Source: Saprolegnia diclina VS20 | Lineage: Eukaryota > Oomycota > Saprolegniomycetes > Saprolegniales > Saprolegniaceae | Direction of reading: 5' to 3' | Assembly (NCBI RefSeq): GCF_000281045.1 | Contig: NW_008246129.1 | Coordinates: 81,316 to 145,315 of the forward strand | DNA length: 64,000 nucleotides | In this document: piece after piece, positions 10,364 through 21,927 of the stretch | Position numbering within the stretch: the first letter of the stretch is position 1 | How the letters are laid out: the number at the start of each line of letters is the position of its first letter | Notes under the pieces: model-generated | The model's database searches: none | What the model was told of the DNA's origin: nothing | What the model saw: only the letters and a program-made list of their open reading frames with translations | Made by a program: the position numbers and the translations under genes

Positions 10364-11116
10364 ATGGCCAACCGCACGATGAGCCGCGACCTGAGCACGC
10401 CGACGCCGTACGAGCGTGGTGTCCGCGACGGCGCCCTGGCGGGCATCGGCCTCAGCATCGGCGTCTCGCTCCTCACGGCCGTGGGCACGGGCGCCGCCGT
10501 TGCGCTCTGGAAGTACGTCAAGAAGCAGCGCAACCTCTACGACGCTGACGAGCTCATTGCCAAGCGCCGTTCGATCTTCCCGCGGGACTATGACACGTCG
10601 CGCGTTGTGCCCGAGAGCGTCTTGATGAAGATGCTTGAGAGCGCCAACTGGGCGCCGACGCATGGCAAGACTGAGCCGTGGCGCTTTGTCGTGTTTGCTG
10701 GCGACGCCCGTCGTCGCCTCGGCGAGAAGGACGCGGCCATCTACAAGGCCAAGACGCCCGAAGACAAGTTCTTTCCCAAGAAATTTACCAACAAGCTCCA
10801 GAGCAAGCTCGACTCGTCGTATGTGATTGCGATCGTCATGAAGCGCCAGGAGAGCAAAAAGATCCCGGAGATTGAAGAGATCGAGGCTGTTGCGTGCGCC
10901 GTCCAGAACTTGCACTTGTCGGCGACGGCCCACGGTGTCGGTGGCTACTGGAGCTCGGGTGGCTCGTTCGACGACGAAATGAAGGCCTTCCTTGGCCTTG
11001 GCGCCGAAGACATTTGCCTCGGCCTTTTCTATGTCGGGTACCCCAAGCCGGGCTTCGTCCACCCCAAGGGCGCCCGCCGCCCCATCCAGGACAAGGTCAC
11101 GTTCGTTCGCGAGTAG
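10364..11116 (+). CDS. membrane-anchored nitroreductase-family protein
   Basis: Single exon, 250 residues from the ATG at 10364 (MANRTMSRDL). Residues 22-48 (GALAGIGLSIGVSLLTAVGT and on) form an N-terminal membrane helix, then the nitroreductase fold: AKRRSIFPRDYD at about 65, SANWAPTHGKTEPWRFVVF (the RS..F..APTH.K.EPWRF signature that binds FMN phosphate), AVACAVQNLHLSATAHGVGGYW and GLFYVGYPKPG near the C-terminus. Family members use FMN and NAD(P)H to reduce nitro compounds, quinones or similar acceptors. The anchor suggests a mitochondrial or ER membrane location. Substrate unknown. The promoter has three CCAAT-type boxes. Confidence 0.85.
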   Translation: MANRTMSRDLSTPTPYERGVRDGALAGIGLSIGVSLLTAVGTGAAVALWKYVKKQRNLYDADELIAKRRSIFPRDYDTSRVVPESVLMKMLESANWAPTHGKTEPWRFVVFAGDARRRLGEKDAAIYKAKTPEDKFFPKKFTNKLQSKLDSSYVIAIVMKRQESKKIPEIEEIEAVACAVQNLHLSATAHGVGGYWSSGGSFDDEMKAFLGLGAEDICLGLFYVGYPKPGFVHPKGARRPIQDKVTFVRE

Positions 11117-11489
11117 ACGTGGTCGCACGGTAGATGTTAAGGATATGTAACAAGACAATAGTCGACTAGACCAAACGACTCTGGGCGATACAACGAGCTG
11201 CATCTGGCTGGTGCTACTGTATGAAGGCCCTCCACGACAGACTCTAGTGTGTCCTGCGCATGCTACTACAGCTGTAGCTGGTATATCTACACTGTACGTG
11301 ACGTTGTTGCGGTGGCTTCGAATGGCTCGGAGGACTTGCACCAAAGGAAACGAGAAGCCTTTGCTGGCGCCAAGGCAGGAGGGGCACTGGCCATCGAAGG
11401 TTGAACCAGCAGCGCTCGCTTGAACTTGGTCGGAAGCGCAAGAGCCCAAGATGAGGTATATAGGATATGTATTACAAGAGAGCGTGGCC
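11117..11489. other. intergenic between convergent genes
   Basis: 3' flanks of the nitroreductase gene and of the next minus-strand gene. Nothing else is seen. Confidence 0.5.
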
Positions 11490-11846
11490 TTAGATGTTGC
11501 CGATGCCCACGCCTTCCATGTGGCTGCCTGCGTGCAGACCAATGTCGTCAACGGCGTCGTCAAGGACGTTCGACTTCTTCTTGGACGACGACGACTTGGC
11601 GCTCGTCTTCTTGAGCTCCTTGGGCGCTTTGAACGCGATGCCCATGGCCTTGCAGAGCGCGGCCGCTTCGTCGGCCTCGAGCACACCGTACTCGATGCAC
11701 CACTTCTTGGCCATCTTACTCTCGGGGTTCTGGCGCAGGAGGCTCTCGTAGAAGACGCGGTCCGCAAAGCCCGGCGACGGCGTCGGGTGCTTCTGCCCCG
11801 GCTTCCGGTTCGCTTCCAGCTCCTTCGACCACTCCTCCTCGTCCAT
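11490..11846 (-). CDS. small conserved-looking protein of unknown function
   Basis: Intronless 118-residue frame on the minus strand, starting at MDEEEWSKELEANRK. A compact predicted-helical core, FADRVFYESLLRQNPESKMA then KWCIEYGVLE, looks constrained. It is followed by a Lys/Ser-rich linker (KKTSAKSSSSKKKS) that could be a nuclear signal, and a short hydrophobic end. No known domain is recognised. The start is supported by paired TATCCGG-type elements 30-60 bases upstream (11877-11906). Confidence 0.6.
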   Translation of the reverse strand: MDEEEWSKELEANRKPGQKHPTPSPGFADRVFYESLLRQNPESKMAKKWCIEYGVLEADEAAALCKAMGIAFKAPKELKKTSAKSSSSKKKSNVLDDAVDDIGLHAGSHMEGVGIGNI

Positions 11847-12180
11847 CGTCGTTGTGGTTGTGGCAGCGTCGAAGACGTACGGATACGTTGCAACCCGTAT
11901 CCGGATGGTCGAACCGTCGCGGTGGAATCGGCGGTGTCATGGGCTCTTCAACTTGAGTTTCAGCAATGCGACGACAGGAGCTCGTCTACGCTATGCGTAC
12001 TACCGAGAGAGCAACCAACGATAGCGATAGCACGACTCGGGCGCTGGCACTCACCACCAACCTCAATTATCTACTCCTACAACGAGCTGCACATTGCTTT
12101 GACCCGAGTCCGTTGAGATGGTCATGACCTAGTCGAAGTTGTCGGTAGTAGGTGGTGGTACAAAGATGTGGAGTCGTGTA
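11847..12180. other. short intergenic stretch with TATCCGG elements
   Basis: TACGGATACG (11878-11887) and CGTATCCGGAT (11896-11906) lie just upstream of the minus-strand gene starting at 11846. The remainder is the 3' flank of CEP164. No gene is seen. Confidence 0.45.
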
Positions 12181-15100
12181 TTAGGTGTATTTTGACCTCC
12201 AATAGCCTTGCCGATACCACAGGCTGCGCTGGTCGGCCGTGTCGATCACCGGTATCCACTCACTCGATGATCGTTGCAAGCCCACGTCTTCCATGGACCG
12301 TATGAGTCGCTGCTTCTCTTCGAGGAGGTGAGCGCCAGAGGGTGCTGTCTCTGGCAGCGGGGTCTCTGGTGCAGGCTTGTAGTCGCTCACGTAACTGGAT
12401 CGTGGAGCCGGCGGCGGTGTCGTCGACGCTTCAAAAAGCTGTTGGAACTGGGCGTGAAGGACGCCAAGCTGGTGTTGCAGGTGTGATGAGAGCTGCGGAT
12501 CCGTCGCCACATTGGTGGGTGCCGGCGATACGACCTGCGGAGGCGGTGGGAACGTTCCGTGCAGCGGTCGCTGCGTCAGGTAGACTCGAATCGTATGCAG
12601 CTGTTCCTAGGTCCTTCATTGTGCGCAAGTGTCGGTTGATTCCTCCCACGAATATACCATGAGGTGTTTGTTGTTGTCTTCGAGACGCGAGATTTCCTTG
12701 GTGAGAAAGTCCTTCTCGGACGCAAACGTTTGTATCTGGCGCTCGAGGTCGCGCTTCGCTTCGTGCCAATGCGCTTCCCGCGTCGTTGTTTGCTGGCGCT
12801 CTTGTAGCCAGCTGTCTTGGTACTCGGCCTTGATCTTCTCGACCATGTCGTCGCACCGCTTCTTCCACTCGTCGCTCGCGCTAGCTCCACAGCTGTAAGA
12901 ATGCAACGCAAAACAGCATCATAGTGTACCGCTGCGTGGCGGCGGCAGCAAGCTGCGGGATCTGTGCCGTCCACTGCTTCTTGGCGTTGTCCGCTTCCGC
13001 GGCCCAGAGACGCTCGGCCTGGGTTTTGACCGACACTTCGTTGGCCAGCGCCCGCTCAAGCTCGATAATCTTTTGCTCGAGCAGCTTGGTTTGGCCCCGA
13101 AGTTCGTTGATCAAATGGTGGTTCTCGCCTTCAATGTTGCGGGCCTTCGCACGACCAAGCTCTTCCTTACTAAACAAGGTATCGATGAGTATATCCAAAA
13201 CACATACATTCGTACATTTCCAAGAGCTCCGTGTCCCGCTGCTCGACGCGGCTCACTTCTTTGAGGCGCCACTTTTCCGCTGTCGAAAACTTTTCTTCGG
13301 CGCGCGAAATGTCATATTCGAGCCTACCAATGGTTGATCATCATCGAATACAAGGCCAAAGACAATATTGTCACGGGACACAGTACAAGAAAGGTGCATA
13401 TGGAATGCCTACCGTGCATTTTGGCTCTCAAGCTCTCGGATGCGGTATAAATACTTGTCGAGGTCGGTCCGGTGCTACGCCAGTATTTTGAAATCGGACA
13501 ATGCATCGATCGACTGTACCTCGGCTCGAAGCGTCTGAATCTGGGCGTCCATGGCTCCAATTTTTTTTTCAATGCTGACTTTTTCACCCGCGAGCATCTC
13601 GAACCGCTGCTTTTCCATAAACTCCTTGCGCGCGTACTCCTCGATTTGCACTAGAGCATGCCATGAGTCACCAGTCTCTGGAGGTGTAGGCAGTGCAACC
13701 TTTGTATTGCATGAGCTGCGAAGTGTCCACCGACTGCGCTTGCTTCAGGTTCCGAAGCTCAAACTCCAAATTTGCTTTTTGATCCCGAACACGGCCCAGG
13801 TCCAGATTGAGGCTTTCGTTGTCCTTCTTTAATGCTTGGACTTCGCCAAACTGGCCCAGGGCGCGCTCCTTCTCGCGCCGCATCTAGGCACAAGAGGCAT
13901 GCTTAAGCCGCGACCAAACAAGGGCACGCACCTCGTTGAGAGCGTCGTTGGCGACCGAGAGCGCATGGGCGTGGGCCTCCTTCTCTGCTTTTGCAGCGAC
14001 CCCAAGCGTCTCCAAATCGCGCTGGACGGCTTGCAGTCGGTCTTGCCTACACATATTATGTCGCACGCACATCTTGCATCCTGTTTGTACCAGGATTTCA
14101 CACTCTGTTCCAAAAGCCGCTTTTCGTCCGCGAACGCCATTGTTGCCGAGCGTTCCTTGTCTTCGAGTCGGCGCACATGTAGAGCCTGTTGCAGACCGTG
14201 ACAATCAGCTTTTCAAGCCTGGAAGTTGCCATCACCAGCTCGTCGCCGTGCGCAGTGGCAGTGCGCCATTTGTCCTTGGTGTCTTGAAGCTGACGCTCCA
14301 CGTCTTGCAGCTGCTGCGACATGTCATCGGTCGCTTTCGCCTGGAGCTTGAGCTTGGCCTCGAGCTGACTCGTTTGTGCGTCGAGCTGGTCGCGCTGCGA
14401 GGCTTGTGCGGCGTCCGCTTCGCTGCATTTCTTTTGTGCAAGCGCCAGTGCTGCTATAGTCTCGGCGTGGACAGCATTCTACACCTTAGCATGAGCGATG
14501 GCGTTGCAACAGAATGTTCGCATACGAGGTCCTCGACAACTTTGGCGTGATCCTTGGCTGTTTTGAGGGCGTCGTCTTCGAGCTCCGAAATGCGCTTCTT
14601 GAGCTTCTCAAGCTCGCCAGTCGAGTGCTGGAGTGTAATGTTGGTTGCTTGGCGCAGCAAGAGCTGCTCCTGCAGCGCTTCCACCTAACCGTTCGGTTGA
14701 ATCTTGCTTTATGCAAAGCACGCCAATACTTCGATTGCATGCTCCTTCTTGAGCGCTGCGAGCGAGTCCTCGCGCTTTTGGATGGCGCGACTGTGCTCGT
14801 CTTTGGCTGTTTCGAGCTGCGCTTGCGCCTCGGCTATTTCTTTGGTCTTGGCGTCCACGTCAGCGCGAAGCCCGTCGAGGGCACGGGACGCGTCCGGATC
14901 GCCCTTTGTTGTCTGCGCCTCGAGCGCTGCGACCTTGGTTTTGAGCTCGTTGATCTTCATGCGCAGGTAGTTGGCTTCTTTTGCTTCCGTCTCGGCGGCC
15001 TCCTTTCCCCGACGCAGCGTCTCGTTCTCTTGGTTGAGTTTGTCACGCGTGGTCTTGGCTTGCTTCTCAGCCGTCTCATGGCTCTTTTTGAGCTGGGCGA

Positions 15101-15873
15101 TCTCGGCGCGAAGGGTTTCGATCTGTTTCTCGGCCTCCTTGTTGGTACTCGTAGGTACGGTGCTGCCCATTGTCTTGATCGCTGTCGTTGCCGTCGTTGT
15201 CACTGTCGGTGCCATGGGCGTCGAGAGCAGTGGCGTCGGCGTCGGCACCGCTTTCGACACTACCGTGTGCTCCTCTGTCTTTTTGATGGATGACACGATG
15301 CTAAAACTTTTGGGCATCGGCGTTGGCGACGGCTAATGCGATATAAACACTCGTTGACAGGCAGATGTACATACCACATCAAAGTCGTCTTCGTCGTCGA
15401 GAAGCCACGCCTTCGAGTCTTTCCCAAAGGCCGATCCGGCGCTCGTGACCGGCGCTGGCTTGTTGGAAGTGATGTCTTCGATCGTGTCGACCATGTCGAA
15501 TTCATGCACCGACGTCTGGCGCCGGCCGAGATCCTTCTTGGGCGCGCTATTGAATGCGAGCTTCTTGGCGTCCTCTTCCTTCTTCTTCGCAATCATCTCC
15601 TTGTAGTGGCCGTCCATCGGGTGCTCCCAAATGCTCTCTTCACTGTTGACGTTGAAGTAGTAGATCGTGCCATCGTCCGTCTCGCCTACGACAGACTTGA
15701 ACGAAGTCCATCGCCACAACCACAGAAAAACCTTGCTCCCAGTCGTCAGGTAGCGGCGCTGTTAGCGCCTCCTCCACGATCCAGAGATATTGTGCTTCTT
15801 GGATCGGGTCGAGTCCCAGCGTCCGCGCATGTTCGTGCAGCGCCTCCTTGTACTCGGGGCTCGACTTGTCCAT
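12181..15873 (-). CDS. CEP164: CEP164 homologue, centriolar distal-appendage protein
   Basis: Multi-exon minus-strand gene starting at MDKSSPEYKEALHEHA (15873) and ending at 12181. The N-terminus is the CEP164 signature: a helical stretch ARTLGLDPIQEAQYLWIVEE and LTAPLPDDWEQ, spliced to GETDDGTIYYFNVNSEESIW and EHPMDGHYKEM, a WW domain like that of human CEP164 (GIDPIKEPELMWLAREG...APLPGEWKPC...IYYFNF..GQSMWDHP.DEHYR). Between about 15.3 and 12.9 kb there is a Ser/Thr-rich linker and then long coiled coils, broken by many short introns. The C-terminal exon ends in RSLWYRQGYWRSKYT. CEP164 sits on centriole distal appendages and recruits TTBK2 and vesicles to begin ciliogenesis, so it should act at the zoospore basal body. 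It is divergently arranged with the EF-hand gene at 16.3 kb. Internal exon borders are less certain than the ends. Confidence 0.85.
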
Positions 15874-16338
15874 GGCCCCGCAGTAGCCGCCTATTCATAG
15901 GCGACCGTTTCCTCACCACCGTCGAATGCATTGATGATAGCAATCCTATGTTGTCCGTCGCTTGTGTAGTTACATTCTTCCATCGTGAAGTTGGAGCTAC
16001 CAAGACGCTCGACGCCTTCGTGCGACCTCTCCCCCAAGTAGTCTCGTGCCCGAGCACGCATTTCATACCTTCGACGATACAAAGCTTCGGCCGTGACTGC
16101 ACGTTACCGACAACCCGACAAACGTGCAGTGCATGTGGCTGCAATAGTGACAAGCAAAAGTCACCAGTACTCAGCGACTCGATGAAACGTGGGGTTCATG
16201 CGCGCAGCGTGCTCGGCGACAACAAGGCTCCATCCCGAGCTCAACGCACGAATGATGATTGCAGTTGTCTCTTGGCTTCCAAGTCAAGAAATACGAGGTC
16301 AACGGTATCGGTTACACTTGTTTTCTGGGTGGCGGAAC
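15874..16338. promoter_or_regulatory. divergent promoter between CEP164 and EF-hand gene
   Basis: About 465 bases between two divergently read genes. GTTACCGACAAC at 16103-16114 resembles the RFX X-box consensus GTNRCC(0-3)RGYAAC with one mismatch. This is weak evidence for a shared ciliary promoter. Confidence 0.3.
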
Positions 16339-17742
16339 ATGCTCCCATGCCTCGCACCTGCCCCCAAAGCTCTGGAATCTCGCGCGCCATCGCTTGCGCA
16401 CACGGACGCTCATATCGACAACGAAGTCGCTCGCTTGCGCAGCTTGCATATCGCCGACGTTCCGCGCATGAGCGATCTTAGCGTCTTCCGCGTTCGCCGC
16501 GACGCCCTTGGTACGCCTTGTACGATAGAGAAGGCACTATTCACCGGCGGTCTAGATGTCAGTGCAACGGGCCGCTCGACGCTCTATACATTGCAGAAAG
16601 CTCGACTCGAGATGGAGCGACGCCGACCTGCTTCGTTTGCTTTTGCTTTGCCGCCCTCCGCCCTGGAGCCGTCGCCTCGTCCATCCCCACGCTTTGTGGC
16701 ACCCGTCGTCGCATCACCGCGAGCTTCCGTGCAGGCTGAGCCACGAGCACCGATGCCAACTCAAGAGAGTCACGGCATCAACACCAGTCCTCGAAGGCAG
16801 CACTATCACGTGACGTACCGCGCGAATGCATTGCAAGCTCCAGAGAGCGTCTGCACGCACAACGACGCGGCGCATAGTAACAACGACACGGAACGGCAAC
16901 GACCGCGGCGAAGACGACATGTCAAGTCAACGCGACAGCCGCAGTTGTCGTGCCCGCTGCCAATCAACCCGATCGACCCGCGGGACCGACTACTGCAGCT
17001 CCACGACATTTCCGAGTTTGACTTGCGCGTGTGCCACTCGCCGCGGGCCGTGACCGCGTACCACGGCCACCTGAGCGACTACAACCTCGAGGAGCTCATG
17101 GCCAAAACGGGATTCACGCGGCTCGAGCTCTATACGCTCTGGAGCCGCTTCAAGGCGCTCTGTTCGCTCTCGCGGTCGCCCGCCGGCGTCGACCAAGCCA
17201 CGTTTCGGCGCGCCGTGCCGCTGCTGTCCGTGGAGGACGAGATGTTTGTGGACCGCGTCTTTGCCATCTTGGATGACGATTACTCGGGCGTCATCGAGTG
17301 GCGCGAGTTCATTCGCGCCATGTCAGCGCTCGAGAAGGGCGACTTGCGCGCGCGGATCGTGTTTTTGTTTGAAGTTTACGATCTAAACGGCGACGAAAAG
17401 CTCAGTCGCGACGAACTCATGGCGTTCTTCATATCGGGCCTCATGGTTTCGTCCGACGACAAGAACGTGCAGGACATGGCGCAGCACTTTGCCGACGAAA
17501 TCCTCTTGGCGCTGGGCGTCACGCCGGCTGAAGGCGCGACCATTTCGATCCCGGAGGTCGCGGCGTTCATCGAGAAGGCCGAAATGGAAGACATCTACTC
17601 GATCTTTGGCCGCACGATGCTCAACGAGCTCGACAAGCAAACGCCCAAGCCGGACGCGGACCTCGCATTGGTCAACGAGACGCTCGAGACGACCTCGATT
17701 GTGTACCGCATGTCGCACACGATGCGCATGGACAACGTTTGA
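16339..17742 (+). CDS. EF-hand protein, calaxin/EFCAB1-like
   Basis: Single exon. The chosen ATG at 16339 gives 467 residues; an in-frame ATG at 16468 (MSDLSVFRVRRD) would give 424. The first 200 residues are Pro/Arg/Ser-rich and of low complexity. The C-terminal 220 residues hold the EF-hands: RVFAILDDDYSGVIEWREF and FEVYDLNGDEKLSRDELMAF, both with good loops (D.D.SG.I...E; D.NGD.KLS.DE). Before them lies ELYTLWSRFKAL...FRRAVP, the same order as in calaxin (EFCAB1) and in NCS/calcineurin-B proteins. Calaxin is the Ca2+ sensor of outer-arm dynein docking, and the head-to-head position with CEP164 favours a flagellar role. The long N-terminal extension is not typical of calaxin, so the orthology is only suggested. 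Confidence 0.7.
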   Translation: MLPCLAPAPKALESRAPSLAHTDAHIDNEVARLRSLHIADVPRMSDLSVFRVRRDALGTPCTIEKALFTGGLDVSATGRSTLYTLQKARLEMERRRPASFAFALPPSALEPSPRPSPRFVAPVVASPRASVQAEPRAPMPTQESHGINTSPRRQHYHVTYRANALQAPESVCTHNDAAHSNNDTERQRPRRRRHVKSTRQPQLSCPLPINPIDPRDRLLQLHDISEFDLRVCHSPRAVTAYHGHLSDYNLEELMAKTGFTRLELYTLWSRFKALCSLSRSPAGVDQATFRRAVPLLSVEDEMFVDRVFAILDDDYSGVIEWREFIRAMSALEKGDLRARIVFLFEVYDLNGDEKLSRDELMAFFISGLMVSSDDKNVQDMAQHFADEILLALGVTPAEGATISIPEVAAFIEKAEMEDIYSIFGRTMLNELDKQTPKPDADLALVNETLETTSIVYRMSHTMRMDNV

Positions 17743-19042
17743 CCATTCTAACGTTAACGTTACCAGTACAGCTCGAAATTGTGCGCGAAGCCAACCTCGA
17801 GAGATTTGGTCCATAACTCAATGCAATTGTAGTACTTGGACAAAAGAGGGCGCGATGGGAGCTGACAGAACGGAACGGACAGTGCGAGCTGGTTGTCAAC
17901 ATTTGGTGCTCGCAAAGAGGTACCCCGGGCGTCCAGGAGAAGTGAAATGGTCAGATACACTGGTTCCCACCGTTTTGGCTCTATGTTCGGCCAAATTCAG
18001 CTCATTTGCATTGGCGTCCTTGTTCATTTTGTCCATTGTCACCGCCTTTGAATACGTTCGAGTATCACGGCTGATTCTTATGCTTTCGAAAGCAGCCGTG
18101 GACGCGCCATGGTTGCGTCCGAAGTACGCTGATATCATCAGCTATCACCTCAATGGTGGCGAATTCAGGCAGCTAGGTCTTCTAGTAACGTTAGTCGACG
18201 ACAGCAAATAAAACCGCTGGAGCTCCGCGTTGATCAGGCAGCCCTGGTCTCGACAACCCCCGTTCGCCAAAACACCGGAACCTCGTTGCGGGATCCCTGC
18301 CATTCCCAATTAAAAGTCGCAGTCCACACCAACTCTGGTGCCAGTACGCGGTATCCGGGGTACTTTCATTTATCATGAGAAATTCCTCCACAAAAAAAGA
18401 ATACGACTTGGGTGCCAAGACTGTACTCAGGAATGACTCATCGTGATCATATAACACAATCCGCTGATCGGGCGTCGATTACTTGCCGCGCCTCCTAGAA
18501 GCCGTTGGAGAAGCATGGCTACTTGACGATATGTACTGTAGATGTCCACGACTACACGCCCACGATCGTAATATGTGGTCACCCAAGACTCCAAGCCAGG
18601 CAAGGCCAGCGGTGGTCGGACAGGCCGTGTGGCCAGATGCCGTCGTAGCTACCAAGAGAAGGGCGGCAATATCTGGCCCGTTGCAAGGGGACGCGACGAC
18701 ACAGGTGACGCAAGCGACCGCGTGGCTGCTTCAAAGGTGACGTCGACACACACCAGACAAGGGCTACATTGCGAGAGCAGCTAGCACCAAGCGTGGTCCT
18801 TGCCGTCGCGCGACGGTCCTCGTCGGTTGGTGCTCGCCGTAAACGAGACAGGCGACCGCTTCACGCAGACGGCACGAGCTTCAACTTGAATATCAGCGCT
18901 GCTTGCAGCCAATTGCCGTTTTTTGCGCGAGATTCGCTTTTTGATTGGACGATAGGAAGGTATTTTATCCAATCGTATGGCGGTTCCGAGATCTTTCCCT
19001 GAACAAACGAACCCATGTCACACTCGCAGAATTCAACCGTCG
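17743..19042. other. intergenic, no confident gene
   Basis: About 1.3 kb. One plus-strand frame reaching 18211 has a hydrophobic stretch but no start or splice structure that makes sense. The last 110 bases hold CCAAT-type boxes. Confidence 0.5.
18901..18975. promoter_or_regulatory. CCAAT boxes upstream of GMC oxidoreductase
   Basis: GCAGCCAATTG (18905-18915), TTGATTGGAC (18941-18950) and ATCCAATCG (18967-18975) lie 70-140 bases before the start at 19043. Confidence 0.4.
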
Positions 19043-21211
19043 ATGACGAGCTACGGCAGCATCGCCCTCAACGCGCCGGACGCCGTCGACACCACGCGCA
19101 GCCAGCGCCAGCGGCTCGCGGTCGCCGCCACCGGCCTCGTCGCGCTCACAGCTGCGGGCGCGCTGGTCGCATGGAGCCTCGCGCCGACGCCAGCGGCCTG
19201 GGACGTCGTCGTCGTTGGTGGCGGGCCCGCCGGCCTCGTCGCCGCCGAGTACTTGTCACGCGACCCTAGCATCTCAGTGCTGCTCCTTGAAGCCGGCGGT
19301 CCCAGCCTCCAGGTATCCACTACTTCTCTTAATGCATGGCTCAGCGTGATGGTGCGGTAGTGCACAGGGGGTACCATGGTGCCCGAGTACGCTGCTTCGA
19401 CGGGCTGGACGCTCTTTGACATCCCCGGTGCGTCGACCCGTCTTTTGCGTGCGAATTACATTGGTGCTCAGCTACACGTAGGCGAGTACGCGCATGTAGC
19501 GTTCGGCTTGCCAAAGTCGGTGACCGACGTCTGGCGCATCGACGAGCTGTCCTCGCCGCAGAACCACCTAGCCAAGATCCTTGGCGGCTCGTCGTCCATC
19601 AACGCAGCGTTGTACTTTCGCACACCCGACAACTACGTCGACGAGATCGACTGGCCCGTGTCGGCGACGACCGTCCGCAACGGGTATTATACTTCCTCCC
19701 CGTATCCTTTCCACGGTTCAACGATGAGCTAGCTTTGCAGCGATCGAGCGCTTCTTTGGATGGACAGACACGCCGTCAATGGACGGACGCCGGTACGCCC
19801 AAGGCGTCTACAACACGCTCGCGTCGGCCTTGCAGCTGGCCAACTATTCGGAGCACGATCTGAACCATGACACGAATGCAAAGCACCGCGTCTTTGGACA
19901 TCCTCCCTTTACGGTCAAGGACGGGTCCGTCTCGCTCGCTGAGTTTGGGCTCCTAACAAAGTACGTAGACTGCGGGACTCGCCCGCCAAGACCTTTCTCG
20001 GAGCGATGGCCCACCGACCAAACTTTGCGCTGCGACTTGGCGCACGCGTCGAGCAAATCGTGCATGCCAACGGCAAGGCCACCCACGTGCTCTACAAGGA
20101 AGACGCTGCCAATGCGGCATCCGTACACGATCTTTCGGCTGCAAAATACCATTTGTAATCTATGGGTAGGTGATGCATGAAGCCATCCTCAGTGCTCGCG
20201 GCGCCGTCCTCGTGGCCACGGGCGCGCTCTTGTCGCCGCGTTTGCTCCTGCAATCGGGCATCGGCCCCCTCAGCCAACGCGACCTCGTGCGCATTTTCGT
20301 TCCTGTGAATGAGAGGGTGACGCAGCAAACATAGGTCACGAAGCGTCCGCTGCCGTCGCCGCTTCGAGCGGACGCGTGGCTGCAGAACGAGAACGTGGGC
20401 GCCCACATCTTTGACGCGCACCAAGTGGCTCTGACGTTCCGCACAGCCAACGTCTCGAATAGCTCGGGCTTTGGCTTTGACTACATGCGCCCGTCGCCCT
20501 CCGTTTTGGACCAGTTTGTAAAGACGCGGTCGGGCCCCATGGCGAGCGCCAACCCTGTGCTCATTGCGTACGAGACGGTCGCCGATGCCTTCTCGGGCCA
20601 CAGCTTCCAGTTTCAGCTCTCGGTCTTCCCGCACGTTATGCCCAACCTGGAGTTATCGCCGCCCGCGAACGACCAGGAAATGGACTGGACCATTTGCTTT
20701 ACGCTCAACAACCCGCTCTCGCGGGACCGCGCGGGGTTCTTTCCCAACGGAAGTTACTCGGGAGCGATGGCGGGGCACCTCTACTGGTCGCACCCGGCCG
20801 ACGCGCGCATGATGGCAACGTTCATCCAGAGCACCATCGACCAGATTGCGGCATACTCCAAGCAGGCGACCGTCCCCGTCTTTCCAGCGCCTTCGGTATC
20901 CCAGAGTTGGTGCTGGCGGAAGAGTCACGTCGTGTATGTAGGCGCTGCAGTGGGCGACGTGGGCGACCAATCGAACGTCGTGGATTGTGCAGCACACGCT
21001 TATCACAGATCACTTTGGCGGCGCTTGCATCGTTGCGTCCAACCGCAGCAACGACCGGTGTGCGGACGAGACCTTCCGCGTGCTCGGCACATCCAACGTG
21101 TTTGTGGGCGACGGCAGCGTCGTCAAGAGCGGCAACGTCAACCCGTATGGCTTTGTCATGTACACGGGGTACGAGGCCGCCACGCACGTCGACGCTTATC
21201 TGCGCGCGTGA
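19043..21211 (+). CDS. membrane-anchored GMC-family oxidoreductase
   Basis: About nine exons from MTSYGSIALNAPD to the stop at 21211. Residues 28-50 (AVAATGLVALTAAGALVAWS) form a signal anchor. The FAD-binding motif follows: WDVVVVGGGPAGLVAAEYLS then VLLLEAGG. The GMC motif HLAKILGGSSSINAALYFR corresponds to the family's GG.S.IN....R signature. Further on are SPAKTFLGAMAHRPNFALRL, ARGAVLVATGALLSPRLLLQ (second GMC signature, G...SP.LL..SGIGP) and a C-terminal region with SNVFVGDGSVV and NVNPYGFVMYTGYEAA, where the catalytic His/Asn pair normally lies. Members oxidise alcohols, sugars or choline with FAD. The substrate cannot be read from the sequence. Introns are deduced from frame changes, for example 20 kb region GTACACG...GGGTAG. 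Confidence 0.85.
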
Positions 21212-21927
21212 CCAACTAGACTTTGCATTTGAAATATAAATTTACGTGTATATACCAACGATTTAGATTGTTCTGACCGCGCGTTCGACGAAGGGTAGTA
21301 GGGTTTACGGCTTGTAGCACTCACGACCCTCCAGTCGAGTTGATGTGATGGAAGGGCGCGTGCCTAGCTCTTTTCTCCACGCTGCATGACTGTTCCAACG
21401 CCGCACATGCAGCTCGAGTAGGAAACAAAGAGGCCGGAAAGGAATACACGTTGCGAGAACGTTAAGTTGCTTCGAGGTCGGACTCGGAGAGCTACCGACA
21501 CCCCATTTTTGGTCACGCCACGTGACAAGAGCTATCTGTACCTGCAGCGTGCGGGCGATGGCCTCGGAAAAATTGAAGCGGGTGCGCGCCGGAGGCTTCC
21601 CGCGAACACGCGCGCCCGCTTGTTTCCTCTGATCGCTTTATCAGTGCCGAGTGACCGTGACATATGCGGAAGCGCACCACTTGGTTGACTTTGATGGGAC
21701 TCGTGGAGGCGATCGGGAGAGTCACGGGCGGCGACGGAGACCCGAGTGGTTTCTACGTTTCTGTGACGCCAAGTTCAGTAAGCACTCGCACCAATGGCTT
21801 GAGGGGAGAAAGCGGCAAGGGTGGCAACGATGTCGACTCGGTGGGTCTACGCACCGGCACGGACATCCTTTGGCTACCAGCATAGTCGTTGACGTACGTG
21901 GAAGGCTCTTCTTGCAGGGTTGGCGCG
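21212..21927. other. intergenic between convergent genes, no gene seen
   Basis: About 700 bases of 3' flank. The long minus-strand frame that runs through here is read-through past a deduced intron of the next gene. Confidence 0.5.

Noticed and set aside
10355-11893. 512-codon minus-strand frame across the nitroreductase and the next gene
   Set aside because: It runs antisense through a well-supported gene and in another frame of the 11490-11846 gene; no recognisable protein.
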